Origin: Streptomyces sp. NBC_01431
Lineage (GTDB): Bacteria > Actinomycetota > Actinomycetes > Streptomycetales > Streptomycetaceae
Length of the DNA stretch: 64,000 nucleotides
Assembly (NCBI RefSeq): GCF_036231355.1
Contig: NZ_CP109496.1
Span: 6,138,001-6,202,000, forward strand
Reading direction: 5' to 3'
The notes under the pieces were generated by a model. The model was given only the letters and a program-made list of their open reading frames with translations, was not told the origin of the DNA and did no database searches. Positions within the stretch are counted from its first letter, which is position 1, and each line of letters opens with the position of its first letter. Positions 56,955 to 64,000 of this stretch are shown piece after piece. A program made the translations under genes and the position numbers.

Positions 56955-58349
56955 GTGCCGCATCACGTACCGCTCCGCCGTGCCAGAACCCTCGCGGCCG
57001 CGTCCGGCGTTCTCACGCTGGCCGCCGTGGGACTGAACACCCCGGCAGACGCCGCGAGTTACGGGACGCCGACCATCTCCCTCTCGGCCTCCTACCTGTC
57101 GGGGGCCGTGGGAGCCACGGGCGACCCCCAGGTCACCGTCACCGTCGCGCAGAGCGGGGCCGACGTCTCGGCGCTCACCGTGGCCGCGTCCGCCAGCAGC
57201 AGGAGCGCGGTGGCCGGGACCGGGGACGTCGGCGTCAGCGGCACCGGCTCCACCCGTCGGCTGGCCGTGACCGCGCACACCAGCGGGTACACCGATCTGA
57301 CCATCAAGGTCACCGGGCTCGGCGGCAAGACCGCCACCAGGACGCTGCACTTCGCGGCCTCGGCCGCCGTCCAGAAGGCCGCCGACACCCGCTACTTCAC
57401 CGGGTCCAGTGACGCCTCCGCCGCCGTCGACGTGGGCGGCGGGTACGCCGTCGTCGCCGACGACGAGTCCAACACGCTGCGGCTCTACGACCGTTCGGCC
57501 TCCGGGGCGCCCGTGAAGACCTGGGACTTCAGCTCCCGGATCGGGGTGTCCAAGGAGATCGACATCGAGGCCGCGGCCCGGGTCGGCAACACGATCTACT
57601 GGACCGGCTCGCTCGGCAACAACAAGGACGGCGAGTACAAGGCCGACCGGAACACCGTGTTCACCACCACCGTCACCGGCTCGGGCGCGAGCACTCAGCT
57701 CACGCTCGGCGGCTCGTACCACAAGCTGCGGGACGACCTCGTCGCCTGGGACCACGCCAACGGGGACCGGTACGGCTTCGCGGCCGGCACCGCCGACGGT
57801 CAAGTGCCCAAGCAGATCGACGGGTTCAACGTGGAGGGCCTGGAGTTCGCGCCGGGCTCCGCGAGCACCGCGTACATCGGCTTCCGGGCGCCGCTGGTGC
57901 CGCCGGCGAACGGCGGCAAGGCGCTGATCGTGCCTGTCACCAACTTCGACAAGGTGGTCGTCGGCGGCGCCAAGCCGGTCTTCGGCGCCGCCATCCAGCT
58001 CGACCTCGGCGGGCTCAGCATCCGTGACATCCGCAAGAACGCCGCCGACCAGTACCTGATCGTCGCCGGTTCCTGGGCCGCGGACGACAACTCCGACCCG
58101 TACGCCGTCTATTCGTGGGACGGCGTCGCCGGTCACGCCCCCGTCAAGCGGGCCGACCTGCCGACCGGCGACCCGGGCGGCTGGGAAGCCGTGGTGGACG
58201 TGCCGGACCTCGGCCAGGCGGGCGCCCGCGCCCAGTTCATCACCGACGACGGCTCGGCCGACCTCTACGGCGACGGCACCGAGGCCAAGGACCTCACCCA
58301 CCCGGAGTGGAAGAAGTCCCGGGCCACGTGGTTCACGGTGACCAACTGA
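56955..58349 (+). CDS. Secreted protein of unknown function, probable beta-propeller
   Basis: 464 aa. Signal peptide from GTG 56955: LRRARTLAAASGVLTLAAVG to TPADAAS (cleavage near residue 34-35). The next ~100 residues look like an Ig-like domain (PTISLSASYLSGAVGATGDPQ, TVTVAQSGADVSALTVAASA). The last ~320 residues contain repeated strands of the type VDVGGGYAVVADDESNTLRLYDRSASG, VGNTIYWTGSLGNNKDGEY, IDGFNVEGLEFAPGSASTAYIGFRAP, which suggests a propeller. GAGAGG precedes the GTG. No catalytic motif is evident. Stop codons with the convergent membrane-protein gene are 7 nt apart. Confidence 0.82.
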   Translation: MPHHVPLRRARTLAAASGVLTLAAVGLNTPADAASYGTPTISLSASYLSGAVGATGDPQVTVTVAQSGADVSALTVAASASSRSAVAGTGDVGVSGTGSTRRLAVTAHTSGYTDLTIKVTGLGGKTATRTLHFAASAAVQKAADTRYFTGSSDASAAVDVGGGYAVVADDESNTLRLYDRSASGAPVKTWDFSSRIGVSKEIDIEAAARVGNTIYWTGSLGNNKDGEYKADRNTVFTTTVTGSGASTQLTLGGSYHKLRDDLVAWDHANGDRYGFAAGTADGQVPKQIDGFNVEGLEFAPGSASTAYIGFRAPLVPPANGGKALIVPVTNFDKVVVGGAKPVFGAAIQLDLGGLSIRDIRKNAADQYLIVAGSWAADDNSDPYAVYSWDGVAGHAPVKRADLPTGDPGGWEAVVDVPDLGQAGARAQFITDDGSADLYGDGTEAKDLTHPEWKKSRATWFTVTN

Positions 58350-58356
58350 TCCGGCG

Positions 58357-59481
58357 CTACCAACCGCCCGTGGGCGGGGCTTCCGCCGACGGGACGCCGG
58401 CCGCCTCGGCCAGGGCGGCGGCCAGGTTCTCGCGGCGGATGCGCTGGTCGACGTAGAGCAGACCCGCGGCGAGCTGGGGCAGCGTGGTCGACAGGAACTG
58501 GCTGATCACCGTGCCGATCAGATACAGCACCGCGATGATGACGACGGCGCTGACCTTGCTGCCGGCCGAGTCGCCGGACAGGGCCAGCGGCATGGCCGCG
58601 AAGATCCCGCCGTAGGTGAAGGGCAGTTGGACGAAGTAGCCGATCACTGCGCTGATCATGCCGACGACGATCAGGATGCCGAAGGTGCGCCACCAGGCGT
58701 CCTTCACCAGGTGGGCCGAGCGGCGCAGCGCCTCGATGGGCCGCTGGTTCTCCAGGACCGCGGCCGCCGGCGCGAAACCGAAGCGCACCCACAGCCACAT
58801 GCCGACCGGGACCAACGCGAGGAAGCCCAGGATGAACAGCACAAGCAGCGCGACCGGCGGGTGGTCGTGGTGGGAGGCGGCGAGGACCGTCGCCACCATC
58901 AGGCCCATGAACAGGAGCACCGCGCCCAGCATGGCCCCCCACTGGATCGCCAGCGTGCCGAGCACGGCCGGGAACCGGGACCAGGCCTTGCGCCACACCG
59001 CGCCGAAGGTGGTGCGTCGTCCGAGCACCGCCTCCTGGAGCACGGCCGGGGCCGCCGAGTACATCACCGCCATCGCCACGAGCCACATCGCCAGCGCCAC
59101 GACGAAGACGACGACCGCGGCGATCACCACCGGCTGCACGTCGGAACGCGCCGGATCCACTCCGTAGTCCGGGTGGAAGATGGGGTCGAGATGGTCGTGC
59201 ACCGTGGACACGGCGAGCGCGACCGCCCCGCCGACCACCAGCGCCGCGATCCCGTACGCCACGAGGGCCATGCCGAGCAGCTGCTTCCAGTGGCGGCCCA
59301 GGGCCGAGAAGGCGCCGCCGAGTACGTCGCCGAGGTTCAGCGGCCTCAGCGGTATCACGCCCGGCTTCGGTGGCGGCGGCATCCAGCCGCCGCCCCAGCC
59401 GGGTCCCCACCCGGGCGGGCCGGGCGGCGGTCCCGGAGGTCCGCCCGGGGCGCCGTAGCCCCACCCCATGTCCTGCGTCAC
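58357..59481 (-). CDS. Integral membrane protein with Pro/Gly-rich N terminus (GlpQ-membrane-domain-like)
   Basis: 374 aa. The first ~40 residues are a Gly/Pro/Trp-rich cytoplasmic tail (GYGAPGGPPGPPPGPPGWGP). Residues ~45-350 hold about six long hydrophobic segments, including LLGMALVAYGIAALVVGGAVALA, VIAAVVVFVVALAMWLVAMAVMY and ALLVLFILGFLALVPVGMWLWVRF. It resembles the membrane domain found in some glycerophosphodiester phosphodiesterases (YciC/DUF7847-like), here without an enzymatic domain. GTG 59481 has GAGG; ATG 59469 is possible. Function unknown. Confidence 0.82.
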   Translation of the reverse strand: MTQDMGWGYGAPGGPPGPPPGPPGWGPGWGGGWMPPPPKPGVIPLRPLNLGDVLGGAFSALGRHWKQLLGMALVAYGIAALVVGGAVALAVSTVHDHLDPIFHPDYGVDPARSDVQPVVIAAVVVFVVALAMWLVAMAVMYSAAPAVLQEAVLGRRTTFGAVWRKAWSRFPAVLGTLAIQWGAMLGAVLLFMGLMVATVLAASHHDHPPVALLVLFILGFLALVPVGMWLWVRFGFAPAAAVLENQRPIEALRRSAHLVKDAWWRTFGILIVVGMISAVIGYFVQLPFTYGGIFAAMPLALSGDSAGSKVSAVVIIAVLYLIGTVISQFLSTTLPQLAAGLLYVDQRIRRENLAAALAEAAGVPSAEAPPTGGW

Positions 59482-59564
59482 TGAAACCTCGCACTTCCCG
59501 CACGTCGCCGTACGTCCCGTCCCCTGATCGATCGGCTTTACCGTAGCCGCGCGCGGCCTGCCGG

Positions 59565-59570
59565 TACGGT
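59565..59570 (+). promoter_or_regulatory. -10 hexamer TACGGT of the uORF-tetR unit
   Basis: TACGGT ends 7 nt before the ATG of a 12-codon ORF at 59578. Confidence 0.45.
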
Positions 59571-59577
59571 CGGGGGC

Positions 59578-59616
59578 ATGCTCTGTGACCAGGCCGGAAC
59601 GACCCGGGGCCGCTGA
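59578..59616 (+). CDS. Candidate leaderless 12-codon upstream ORF coupled to tetR
   Basis: ATG 59578 opens MLCDQAGTTRGR and stops at TGA 59614-59616, whose last base is the first base of the TetR ATG (TGATG). The ATG lies 7 nt after a TACGGT -10, so it would be translated from a leaderless mRNA, and reinitiation would translate the TetR gene. No ribosome site is visible before the TetR ATG, which supports the idea. It is too short to show protein conservation by itself. Confidence 0.45.
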   Translation: MLCDQAGTTRGR

Positions 59617-60152
59617 TGGCCCGCCGTTACGACCCCGACCGGCGCCGGCGCATCATCGACGCCGCGATGCGGGTGGTCGCCGAGCGCGGCATCGCCGGTC
59701 TCAGCCACCGCAGCGCCGCCGCCGAGGCCGATGTGCCGCTGGGTTCCACCACGTATCACTTCAAGACACTCGACGAACTCCTCGTCGCCGCGCTGCGCCA
59801 GGCCAACGAGGGCTTCGCCGCGGCGGTCCGCGACTGTCCGCGCCTGGATGCCCCCGGCGCGGACCTGGCCGCCGAACTGGCCCGGCTGATGGGCGACTGG
59901 CTCACCGGCGACCGGGCCCGCGCCGAGCTGGAGTACGAGCTCTACCTCGCGGCCCTGCGCCGCCCCGCGCTGCGCCCGGTCGCCGCCGAGTGGACCGACT
60001 CGGTGGCCGAACTGCTCGCCCGGCACACCGATCCCGTCACCGCCCGCGGCCTGGTCGCCACGATGGACGGCATCTGCCTCCAGTCGCTCCTCACCGGCGG
60101 CGCGTACGACGAGGAGTACGCCCGCGATCTGCTCGGCAGGCTGCTGAGGTAG
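59616..60152 (+). CDS. TetR-family repressor, probable regulator of the adjacent SMR pump
   Basis: 178 aa. HTH at residues ~8-52: RRRIIDAAMRVVAERGIAGLSHRSAAAEADVPLGSTTYHFKTLDELLVAAL, the classic TetR pattern. The C-terminal helices (LARLMGDWLTGDRARAELEYELYLAALRRP) are the ligand/dimer domain. It lies 80 nt upstream of an SMR efflux gene on the same strand, and a palindrome overlapping the SMR promoter is a candidate operator. ATG 59616 overlaps the stop of the short upstream ORF. Confidence 0.92.
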   Translation: MARRYDPDRRRRIIDAAMRVVAERGIAGLSHRSAAAEADVPLGSTTYHFKTLDELLVAALRQANEGFAAAVRDCPRLDAPGADLAAELARLMGDWLTGDRARAELEYELYLAALRRPALRPVAAEWTDSVAELLARHTDPVTARGLVATMDGICLQSLLTGGAYDEEYARDLLGRLLR

Positions 60153-60197
60153 AGCGGCGGGGAGGGGCAGCGGCGACAAGTCGCGACCCGACGATAT

Positions 60198-60224
60198 GTA
60201 CGGGCGTACGCATCCTGGATATCC
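60198..60224 (+). promoter_or_regulatory. SMR pump promoter with palindromic operator
   Basis: GTACGGGCGTAC (60198-60209; arms GTACG/CGTAC) and GGATATCC (60217-60224) sit over the -35/-10 region. TATCCT (60220-60225) ends 7 nt before ATG 60233. Probable target of the neighbouring TetR protein. Confidence 0.5.
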
Positions 60225-60232
60225 TGATCCGT

Positions 60233-60556
60233 ATGCCCTATGTCCTGCTCGGCTGCGCCATCGGCTCGGAGATCATCGCCACGTCCGCGCTGAAGTACAG
60301 CGAGGGATTCACCCGGCTCTGGCCCTCGCTGGTCACCGCCGTCGGCTACCTGTTCGCCTTCTATCTGTTGTCGCTCACGCTCAAGTCCCTGTCCGTGGGC
60401 ACCGCGTACGCGATCTGGTCCGGCGTCGGGACGGCCGTCATCGCCGCCGTGGGCATGGTCTTCATGGGGGAGGCGATGACGGCCGCGAAGCTCGCCGGAA
60501 TCGCCCTCGTCATCGGGGGAGTGGTCCTGCTCAACGTCGGTAGCGCCGCGCACTGA
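60233..60556 (+). CDS. SMR-family small multidrug efflux protein
   Basis: 107 aa, four membrane helices. The essential membrane Glu lies in ALGSEIIATSALK-like CAIGSEIIATSALKYSEGF (residue ~12), as in EmrE Glu14. Other landmarks: VGYLFAFYLLSLTLKSLSVGTAYAIWSGVGTAVIAAVGMVFMGE (helices 2-3 with the SMR signature) and LAGIALVIGGVVLLNVGS. It exports lipophilic cations in exchange for protons as a dimer. Start ATG 60233 is leaderless. Preceded by its probable TetR regulator. Confidence 0.95.
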   Translation: MPYVLLGCAIGSEIIATSALKYSEGFTRLWPSLVTAVGYLFAFYLLSLTLKSLSVGTAYAIWSGVGTAVIAAVGMVFMGEAMTAAKLAGIALVIGGVVLLNVGSAAH

Positions 60557-60607
60557 GCTGTGGCTCGGGCGCCGTGACCGGATCCCCCGACTCGCCGCCG
60601 AAACCGG

Positions 60608-60832
60608 TCAGTTGGAGGGCGGGAGCGGCAGCTCCGTGCCGTGTTCCCGGCGCATGTGCCGCCTGATCCTTACCCGGGCGTCGACCTCGGCCGACTGATC
60701 GCGGTCCTGTACGGCTTGGCGGAGCTGGGCGGCGAGGTGGGAGCAGGGTCCGCACCCTTTTGTCCCCTGGATCGAAGCTGCGGCGGGCGGCATGGAGTAG
60801 TAACCGTTCCCCGGCGGTTGGCTCGCGAACAT
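60608..60832 (-). CDS. Small protein with CGPC motif, divergent from a GntR regulator
   Basis: 74 aa. GAGGGGAG lies 9 nt before ATG 60832. The N terminus is Gly/Pro/Ala-rich, then TKGCGPCSHLAAQLRQAVQDRDQSAEVDARVRIRRHMRREHG: a CxxC pair followed by a charged helix ending in His, which could bind zinc. No export signal. I do not recognise a family. The divergent layout with the GntR gene suggests shared control. Confidence 0.65.
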   Translation of the reverse strand: MFASQPPGNGYYSMPPAAASIQGTKGCGPCSHLAAQLRQAVQDRDQSAEVDARVRIRRHMRREHGTELPLPPSN

Positions 60833-60886
60833 GGTGTTGTTGCTCCCCTCGTCCCCCCGACTCGTCTGTGTACTAGTTCAGTCTCT

Positions 60887-60905
60887 GGAGTGTTAGAAGC
60901 ACTCC
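60887..60905. promoter_or_regulatory. Inverted repeat GGAGTG-N7-CACTCC (candidate GntR operator)
   Basis: Perfect 6-bp arms, in the 141-bp space between the small-protein gene and the GntR gene. AGGGTGC also occurs twice nearby (60909-60915 and 60925-60931). Confidence 0.5.
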
Positions 60906-60973
60906 ACAAGGGTGCTCAGTGCACTAGGGTGCCGAGCGTCAGACGTGCTCAACTCCCGTGAGGAGAACGGCAG

Positions 60974-61696
60974 ATGCCCGGAGAGAAGACCTTCACGAAG
61001 ATCGCTGACCACTTCCGCGAACGGATCATGTCCGGGGAGCTCCAGCCGGGGGCCAGGCTTCCGACCAACCGGGAGATCGCAGGCAGCTGGCAGACCGCTG
61101 CGGCCACGGTGTCGCGTGCGTTGCAGGCGCTCCAGGTGGAGGGATACATCAGGACCACCCCGCGTGGCACGTTCGTGGAGGACGACCCGGTGTGGACCCT
61201 GACGCCGAAGGACCGGCTGGAGCGTGTCCAGCGCGTCAAGAGCTTCCTCGCCGAGGGCGAGACGTCGCGTGTGACGGCGGCCGAACTCGTCAAACCGCCG
61301 CTGTACGTCGCGGACATCCTGGACCTTCAGGCCGGAGACCAGGCTGTCAGGCGGGAGTGGCTCGCCGGGCGCGGCAAGACCCGCACCGTGTTCGCCGTGA
61401 CCTGGTACCCGGCACCGTTCGCCGCCCTGGTGCCGGATCTCCTCAACACCTCGCCCGGCCGGAACCACGGGCTCACCGCCAGGGTCCTGGAAGCCACGGG
61501 GCGCACGATCACGCACGCCCGCGACGACATGCACGCCCGTGAGGCCGACGCCCGCGAAGCGAGTGCCCTGGCCCTGCCGGTGGGCGCTCCAGTGCTGGCG
61601 GGCGCCCACCGCTGGTCCGACGACGAGGGGATCATCGAGTACGGGGAGTGGTGCCTGCCGCCGCGGTTCACGATCGGATACGAGTACACGCCCTGA
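60974..61696 (+). CDS. GntR-family regulator (HutC/UTRA type)
   Basis: 240 aa. N-terminal wHTH: FTKIADHFRERIMSGELQPGARLPTNREIAGSWQTAAATVSRALQALQVEGYIRTTPRGTFV (residues ~7-68). C-terminal ~150 residues are a UTRA effector-binding domain (VRREWLAGRGKTRTVFAVTWYPAPFAALVPDLLNT, LALPVGAPVLAGAHRWSDDEGIIEYGEWCLPPRFTIGYEY). GAGGAG precedes ATG 60974. The effector is unknown; divergent small protein may be its target. UTRA regulators usually sense sugars, amino acids or related metabolites. Confidence 0.92.
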   Translation: MPGEKTFTKIADHFRERIMSGELQPGARLPTNREIAGSWQTAAATVSRALQALQVEGYIRTTPRGTFVEDDPVWTLTPKDRLERVQRVKSFLAEGETSRVTAAELVKPPLYVADILDLQAGDQAVRREWLAGRGKTRTVFAVTWYPAPFAALVPDLLNTSPGRNHGLTARVLEATGRTITHARDDMHAREADAREASALALPVGAPVLAGAHRWSDDEGIIEYGEWCLPPRFTIGYEYTP

Positions 61697-61849
61697 CCCC
61701 AGGGGCGCAGGGTCTGCGAAGCACCCCGTCATCGCGTCGGCGGCACGTCGCAGGTCAGGCGGACCGGCCGCGCGGGGCCCGGTGCGCCGGCCGGGGCGGA
61801 CACGGGACCGGGAGGTGAGACCGGTTCGCCCCGGCAGGTCGTGGCCGGT

Positions 61850-61855
61850 TAGGTT
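61850..61855 (+). promoter_or_regulatory. -10 hexamer TAGGTT of dapD
   Basis: TAGGTT ends 6 nt before ATG 61862, the leaderless spacing. Confidence 0.5.
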
Positions 61856-61861
61856 TTGGGC

Positions 61862-62857
61862 ATGACCGACACGACTGCTACTGCTACGACCGGCGCCGCG
61901 GCCGCCGGACTCGCCACCATCGCCGCCGACGGCACCATCCTGGACACCTGGTTCCCCGCTCCCGAGCTCGTGGCCGTCGCCGAGCCCGGCCCGGCCGGCA
62001 CCGAGCGCCTGTCCGCCGAGCGCGCCGCCGAACTGCTGGGTGCCGCCGCGCTCAAGGCCGTCGGCCCGGACGAGCGCCGCGGGGTCGAGGTCGTCGCCGT
62101 CCGCACGGTCATCACCTCGCTCGATGACAAGCCCCTGGACACGCACGACATCTACCTGCGTCTGCACCTCCTCTCGCACCGGCTCGTCAAGCCGCACGGC
62201 CAGAACCTGGACGGCATGTTCGGGCTGCTCGCCAACGTCGCCTGGACCTCGCTCGGCCCGGTCGCCGTCGACTCCGTCGAGCAGGTGCGCCTGAACGCCC
62301 GCGCCGAGGGCCTGCACCTCCAGGTCACCTCGATCGACAAGTTCCCGCGCATGACGGACTACGTCGCGCCCAAGGGCGTACGCATCGCCGACGCCGACCG
62401 GGTGCGCCTGGGCGCGCACCTCGCCGAGGGCACCACGGTCATGCACGAGGGCTTCGTGAACTTCAACGCGGGCACGCTCGGCACGTCGATGGTCGAGGGC
62501 CGCATCTCGGCGGGTGTCGTCGTCGGCGACGGCTCCGACATCGGCGGCGGCGCCTCCACCATGGGCACGCTGTCCGGCGGCGGCAACGTCCGCATCATCA
62601 TCGGCGAGCGGTGCCTAGTCGGCGCCGAGGCGGGCGTGGGCATCGCGCTCGGCGACGAGTGCGTCGTCGAAGCCGGGCTCTACGTCACGGCGGGTACGCG
62701 CGTGACGATGCCCGACGGCCAGATCGTCAAGGCCCGCGAGCTGTCCGGCGCGTCGAACATCCTGTTCCGCCGGAACTCGGTGACCGGCAAGGTCGAAGCG
62801 CGCCCGAACAACGCGGTGTGGGGCGGCCTGAACGAGATTCTGCACGCGCACAACTAG
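61862..62857 (+). CDS. dapD: Tetrahydrodipicolinate N-succinyltransferase (actinobacterial type)
   Basis: 331 aa. It succinylates tetrahydrodipicolinate using succinyl-CoA in the DAP/lysine pathway. The C-terminal left-handed beta-helix is visible as hexapeptide repeats: GVRIADADRVRLGAHLAEGTTVMHEGFVNFNAGTLG (residues ~172-207), GVVVGDGSDIGGGASTMGTLSGGGNVRIIIGERCLVGAEAGVGIALGDECVVEAGLYV. The acceptor Glu region VEGRISAGV is present. This is the actinobacterial dapD2 type, longer than the E. coli enzyme. ATG 61862 is leaderless; TTG 61856 would add two residues. Confidence 0.96.
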   Translation: MTDTTATATTGAAAAGLATIAADGTILDTWFPAPELVAVAEPGPAGTERLSAERAAELLGAAALKAVGPDERRGVEVVAVRTVITSLDDKPLDTHDIYLRLHLLSHRLVKPHGQNLDGMFGLLANVAWTSLGPVAVDSVEQVRLNARAEGLHLQVTSIDKFPRMTDYVAPKGVRIADADRVRLGAHLAEGTTVMHEGFVNFNAGTLGTSMVEGRISAGVVVGDGSDIGGGASTMGTLSGGGNVRIIIGERCLVGAEAGVGIALGDECVVEAGLYVTAGTRVTMPDGQIVKARELSGASNILFRRNSVTGKVEARPNNAVWGGLNEILHAHN

Positions 62858-62869
62858 CCGGGGTCGTCC

Positions 62870-63060
62870 GGCAGCCGGGGTCGCCGGGGGCTCCGCCCCC
62901 GGACCCCCTGGGCGTTGGCTCACCCGCCCGCCCGTGCACGGGGTTGGATGGGCCGACCCCTGGGGCTGTGCCCCAGACCCCTGCGGTGGCTCCGCCCCTG
63001 CACCCCTCTCGGGGCAACCCCCTTCAGGGGCGCGGGGAACTGCGCGACCAGCCACGTACG
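62870..63060. repeat. Hairpin-rich intergenic repeat between dapD and dapA
   Basis: Contains CCGGGGGC/GCCCCCGG (62884-62902), CTGGGG/CCCCAG (62960-62976), CCCC/GGGG and the segment GGGGCGCGGGGAACTGCGCG (from 63027) with GACCAGCC following, which I recall as a widespread Streptomyces intergenic repeat. It lies between convergent genes and probably serves as a bidirectional terminator. Confidence 0.7.
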
Positions 63061-63143
63061 GTCCGCAGCCGAACGGGAACGGCTGGGTGGCCGCACGGTT
63101 CGTCCGGCCGGTTTCGCCCACCTCAGAGGCGGGCGAAACCCCC

Positions 63144-64000
63144 TCACCCCCTCAGCAGCGCATCCCGGGCCGCCCGCAGGCGGGTCAGCTCGGCCGGGCT
63201 CGCCGGCTGCAAGGGTGCCCGCACCGCGAACCCCAGCAGGGCCTTCGCCGTCACTGTGCCCGGCAGCCCCGACGCCATCATCAACTCCGTGAGCGGCAGC
63301 GCCAGTTGGTTGCGGCGGGCCGCCTCGGCCGGGGTGCCGGCGTCATGCGCGTCCAGTACCGAACGCATCGCGCCCGGCGCCACGTTCGCCACCGTGCTCA
63401 CGTAACCCGCCCCGCCCACCGCGTACAGCGGAAGGTTCAGCTCCTCGCACCCCGAGTAGTACGCCAGCGAGGTGCGGCCGATGACCTTGGTGGAGCCGAG
63501 CAGGTCGTACGAGCAGTCCTTCACCGCCACGATGCGCTCGTGCTCCGCGAGCCGGAGCATCGTGGCGGTCTCGATGCGGGTGCCCGTGCGGCCCGGGATG
63601 TCGTACAGCATCACCGGCAGGGCGGTGGCGTCGGCCACCGTGCGGAAGTGGGCCTCCACGGCATCCTGGGGCGGCCTGCTGTAGTACGGGGTCACCACCA
63701 ACAGGCCGTCCGCGCCGGCCTGTTCGGCCGCGCGGGCCAGCGCCACGGTGTGCGCGGTCGACGCGCTGCCGACGCCCGCCACGACCGCGGCGCGGTCGCC
63801 GACCGCCTCCACCACGGCCCGCACCAGCGCGGTCTTCTCCTCGTCCGAGGTGGTCGGTGACTCCCCGGTGGTGCCGTTCAGGACCAGACCGTCGCACCCG
63901 TTGTCGACCAGGCGCGCGGCCAGCTCCCGCGCCGCCGCGAGGTCGAGCTCGTACGAGGCGGTGAACGGCGTGACCATGGCGCAGAGGGCGCGCCCGAATG
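63144..64000 (-). CDS. dapA: 4-hydroxy-tetrahydrodipicolinate synthase (5' end beyond window)
   Basis: At least 285 codons; the frame is open to the right edge and residues FGRALCAMVTPFT before the first internal ATG (63977) match the family N terminus, so the true start is outside. It condenses pyruvate with aspartate semialdehyde, the first step of lysine/DAP synthesis. Motifs: LVLNGTTGESPTTSDEEK, PYYSRPPQDAVEAHF, VMLYDIPGRTG (catalytic Tyr and Arg) and RIVAVKDCSYD (Schiff-base Lys). It converges with dapD, so two lysine genes face each other. Confidence 0.94.
   Translation of the reverse strand, partial: FGRALCAMVTPFTASYELDLAAARELAARLVDNGCDGLVLNGTTGESPTTSDEEKTALVRAVVEAVGDRAAVVAGVGSASTAHTVALARAAEQAGADGLLVVTPYYSRPPQDAVEAHFRTVADATALPVMLYDIPGRTGTRIETATMLRLAEHERIVAVKDCSYDLLGSTKVIGRTSLAYYSGCEELNLPLYAVGGAGYVSTVANVAPGAMRSVLDAHDAGTPAEAARRNQLALPLTELMMASGLPGTVTAKALLGFAVRAPLQPASPAELTRLRAARDALLRG

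Overview
This window is a piece of the core chromosome of a high-GC actinobacterium, almost certainly Streptomyces or a close relative. The evidence is strong G/C bias at third codon positions, many GTG starts, a mycothiol-dependent enzyme family, WhiA, OpcA next to Zwf, the SufR-SufBD-Rieske-SufCSU-SufT operon, and the gene order uvrB ... uvrA ... uvrC-rapZ-yvcK-whiA, gap-pgk-tpiA-secG, pgi, pgl-opcA-zwf-tal-tkt, ctaB/ctaA, suf. From memory this order matches the S. coelicolor core chromosome around SCO1920-SCO1966. I see no prophage, IS element, CRISPR array, rRNA, tRNA or large biosynthetic cluster.

Region by region. 1-4 kb: pseudouridine catabolism (psuG plus a partial PfkB kinase), a cupin, an MFS carrier and the ogt methyltransferase. 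4-7.2 kb: an MHYT-domain membrane protein and uvrB. 7.3-11.3 kb: a Ter stress module of two TerD-domain proteins and a TerC membrane protein behind a recognisable yybP-ykoY (manganese) riboswitch. 11.3-17.3 kb: an MHS-type carrier, an MBL hydrolase, a mycothiol-dependent isomerase-family protein and uvrA. 17.3-17.8 kb: a repeat-rich intergenic island, followed by a sugar kinase and a Rieske lipoprotein. 19.4-22.0 kb: an HTH regulator divergent from a two-gene secreted papain-like protease operon. 22.1-27.1 kb: uvrC-rapZ-yvcK-whiA. 27.3-30.2 kb: a secreted M14 carboxypeptidase. 30.4-37.5 kb: lower glycolysis, secG, an RbpA-family protein, an MFS exporter and pgi. 37.5-44.1 kb: the oxidative and non-oxidative pentose phosphate operon on the minus strand. 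44.4-49.8 kb: haem O and haem A synthases, an amidohydrolase and an ABC exporter. 50.1-56.7 kb: the suf operon. 57-64 kb: a secreted protein, a membrane protein, a TetR/SMR efflux pair, a GntR regulator with a divergent small protein, dapD and a partial dapA.

How the genes work together. Excision repair (uvrA, uvrB, uvrC) and direct repair (ogt) share the window. Four genes or transcription units plus one orphan site carry a TTGTCAG-type promoter (TTGTCAGTGGC-N6-TAnnnT), known from actinobacterial recA-independent DNA-damage promoters: ogt, uvrB, uvrC, an MFS exporter, and an orphan site at 12689 that fires into the 3' end of the MBL gene. Carbon metabolism is concentrated in the middle: gap-pgk-tpiA, pgi and the complete pentose phosphate set, with YvcK and RapZ (metabolic and cell-envelope regulators in other bacteria) nearby. 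The Fe-S cluster operon carries a SufR-type operator that overlaps its own start codon.

At least fifteen starts (fourteen genes and one short upstream ORF) have a TAnnnT -10 hexamer ending only 6-8 nt before the start codon. They are therefore predicted to be translated from leaderless mRNAs. The most interesting regulatory structures are the riboswitch upstream of terC, whose P1 3' strand can alternatively pair perfectly with the terC Shine-Dalgarno, and the GTTCAC repeats between the HTH regulator and the papain-like protease operon.
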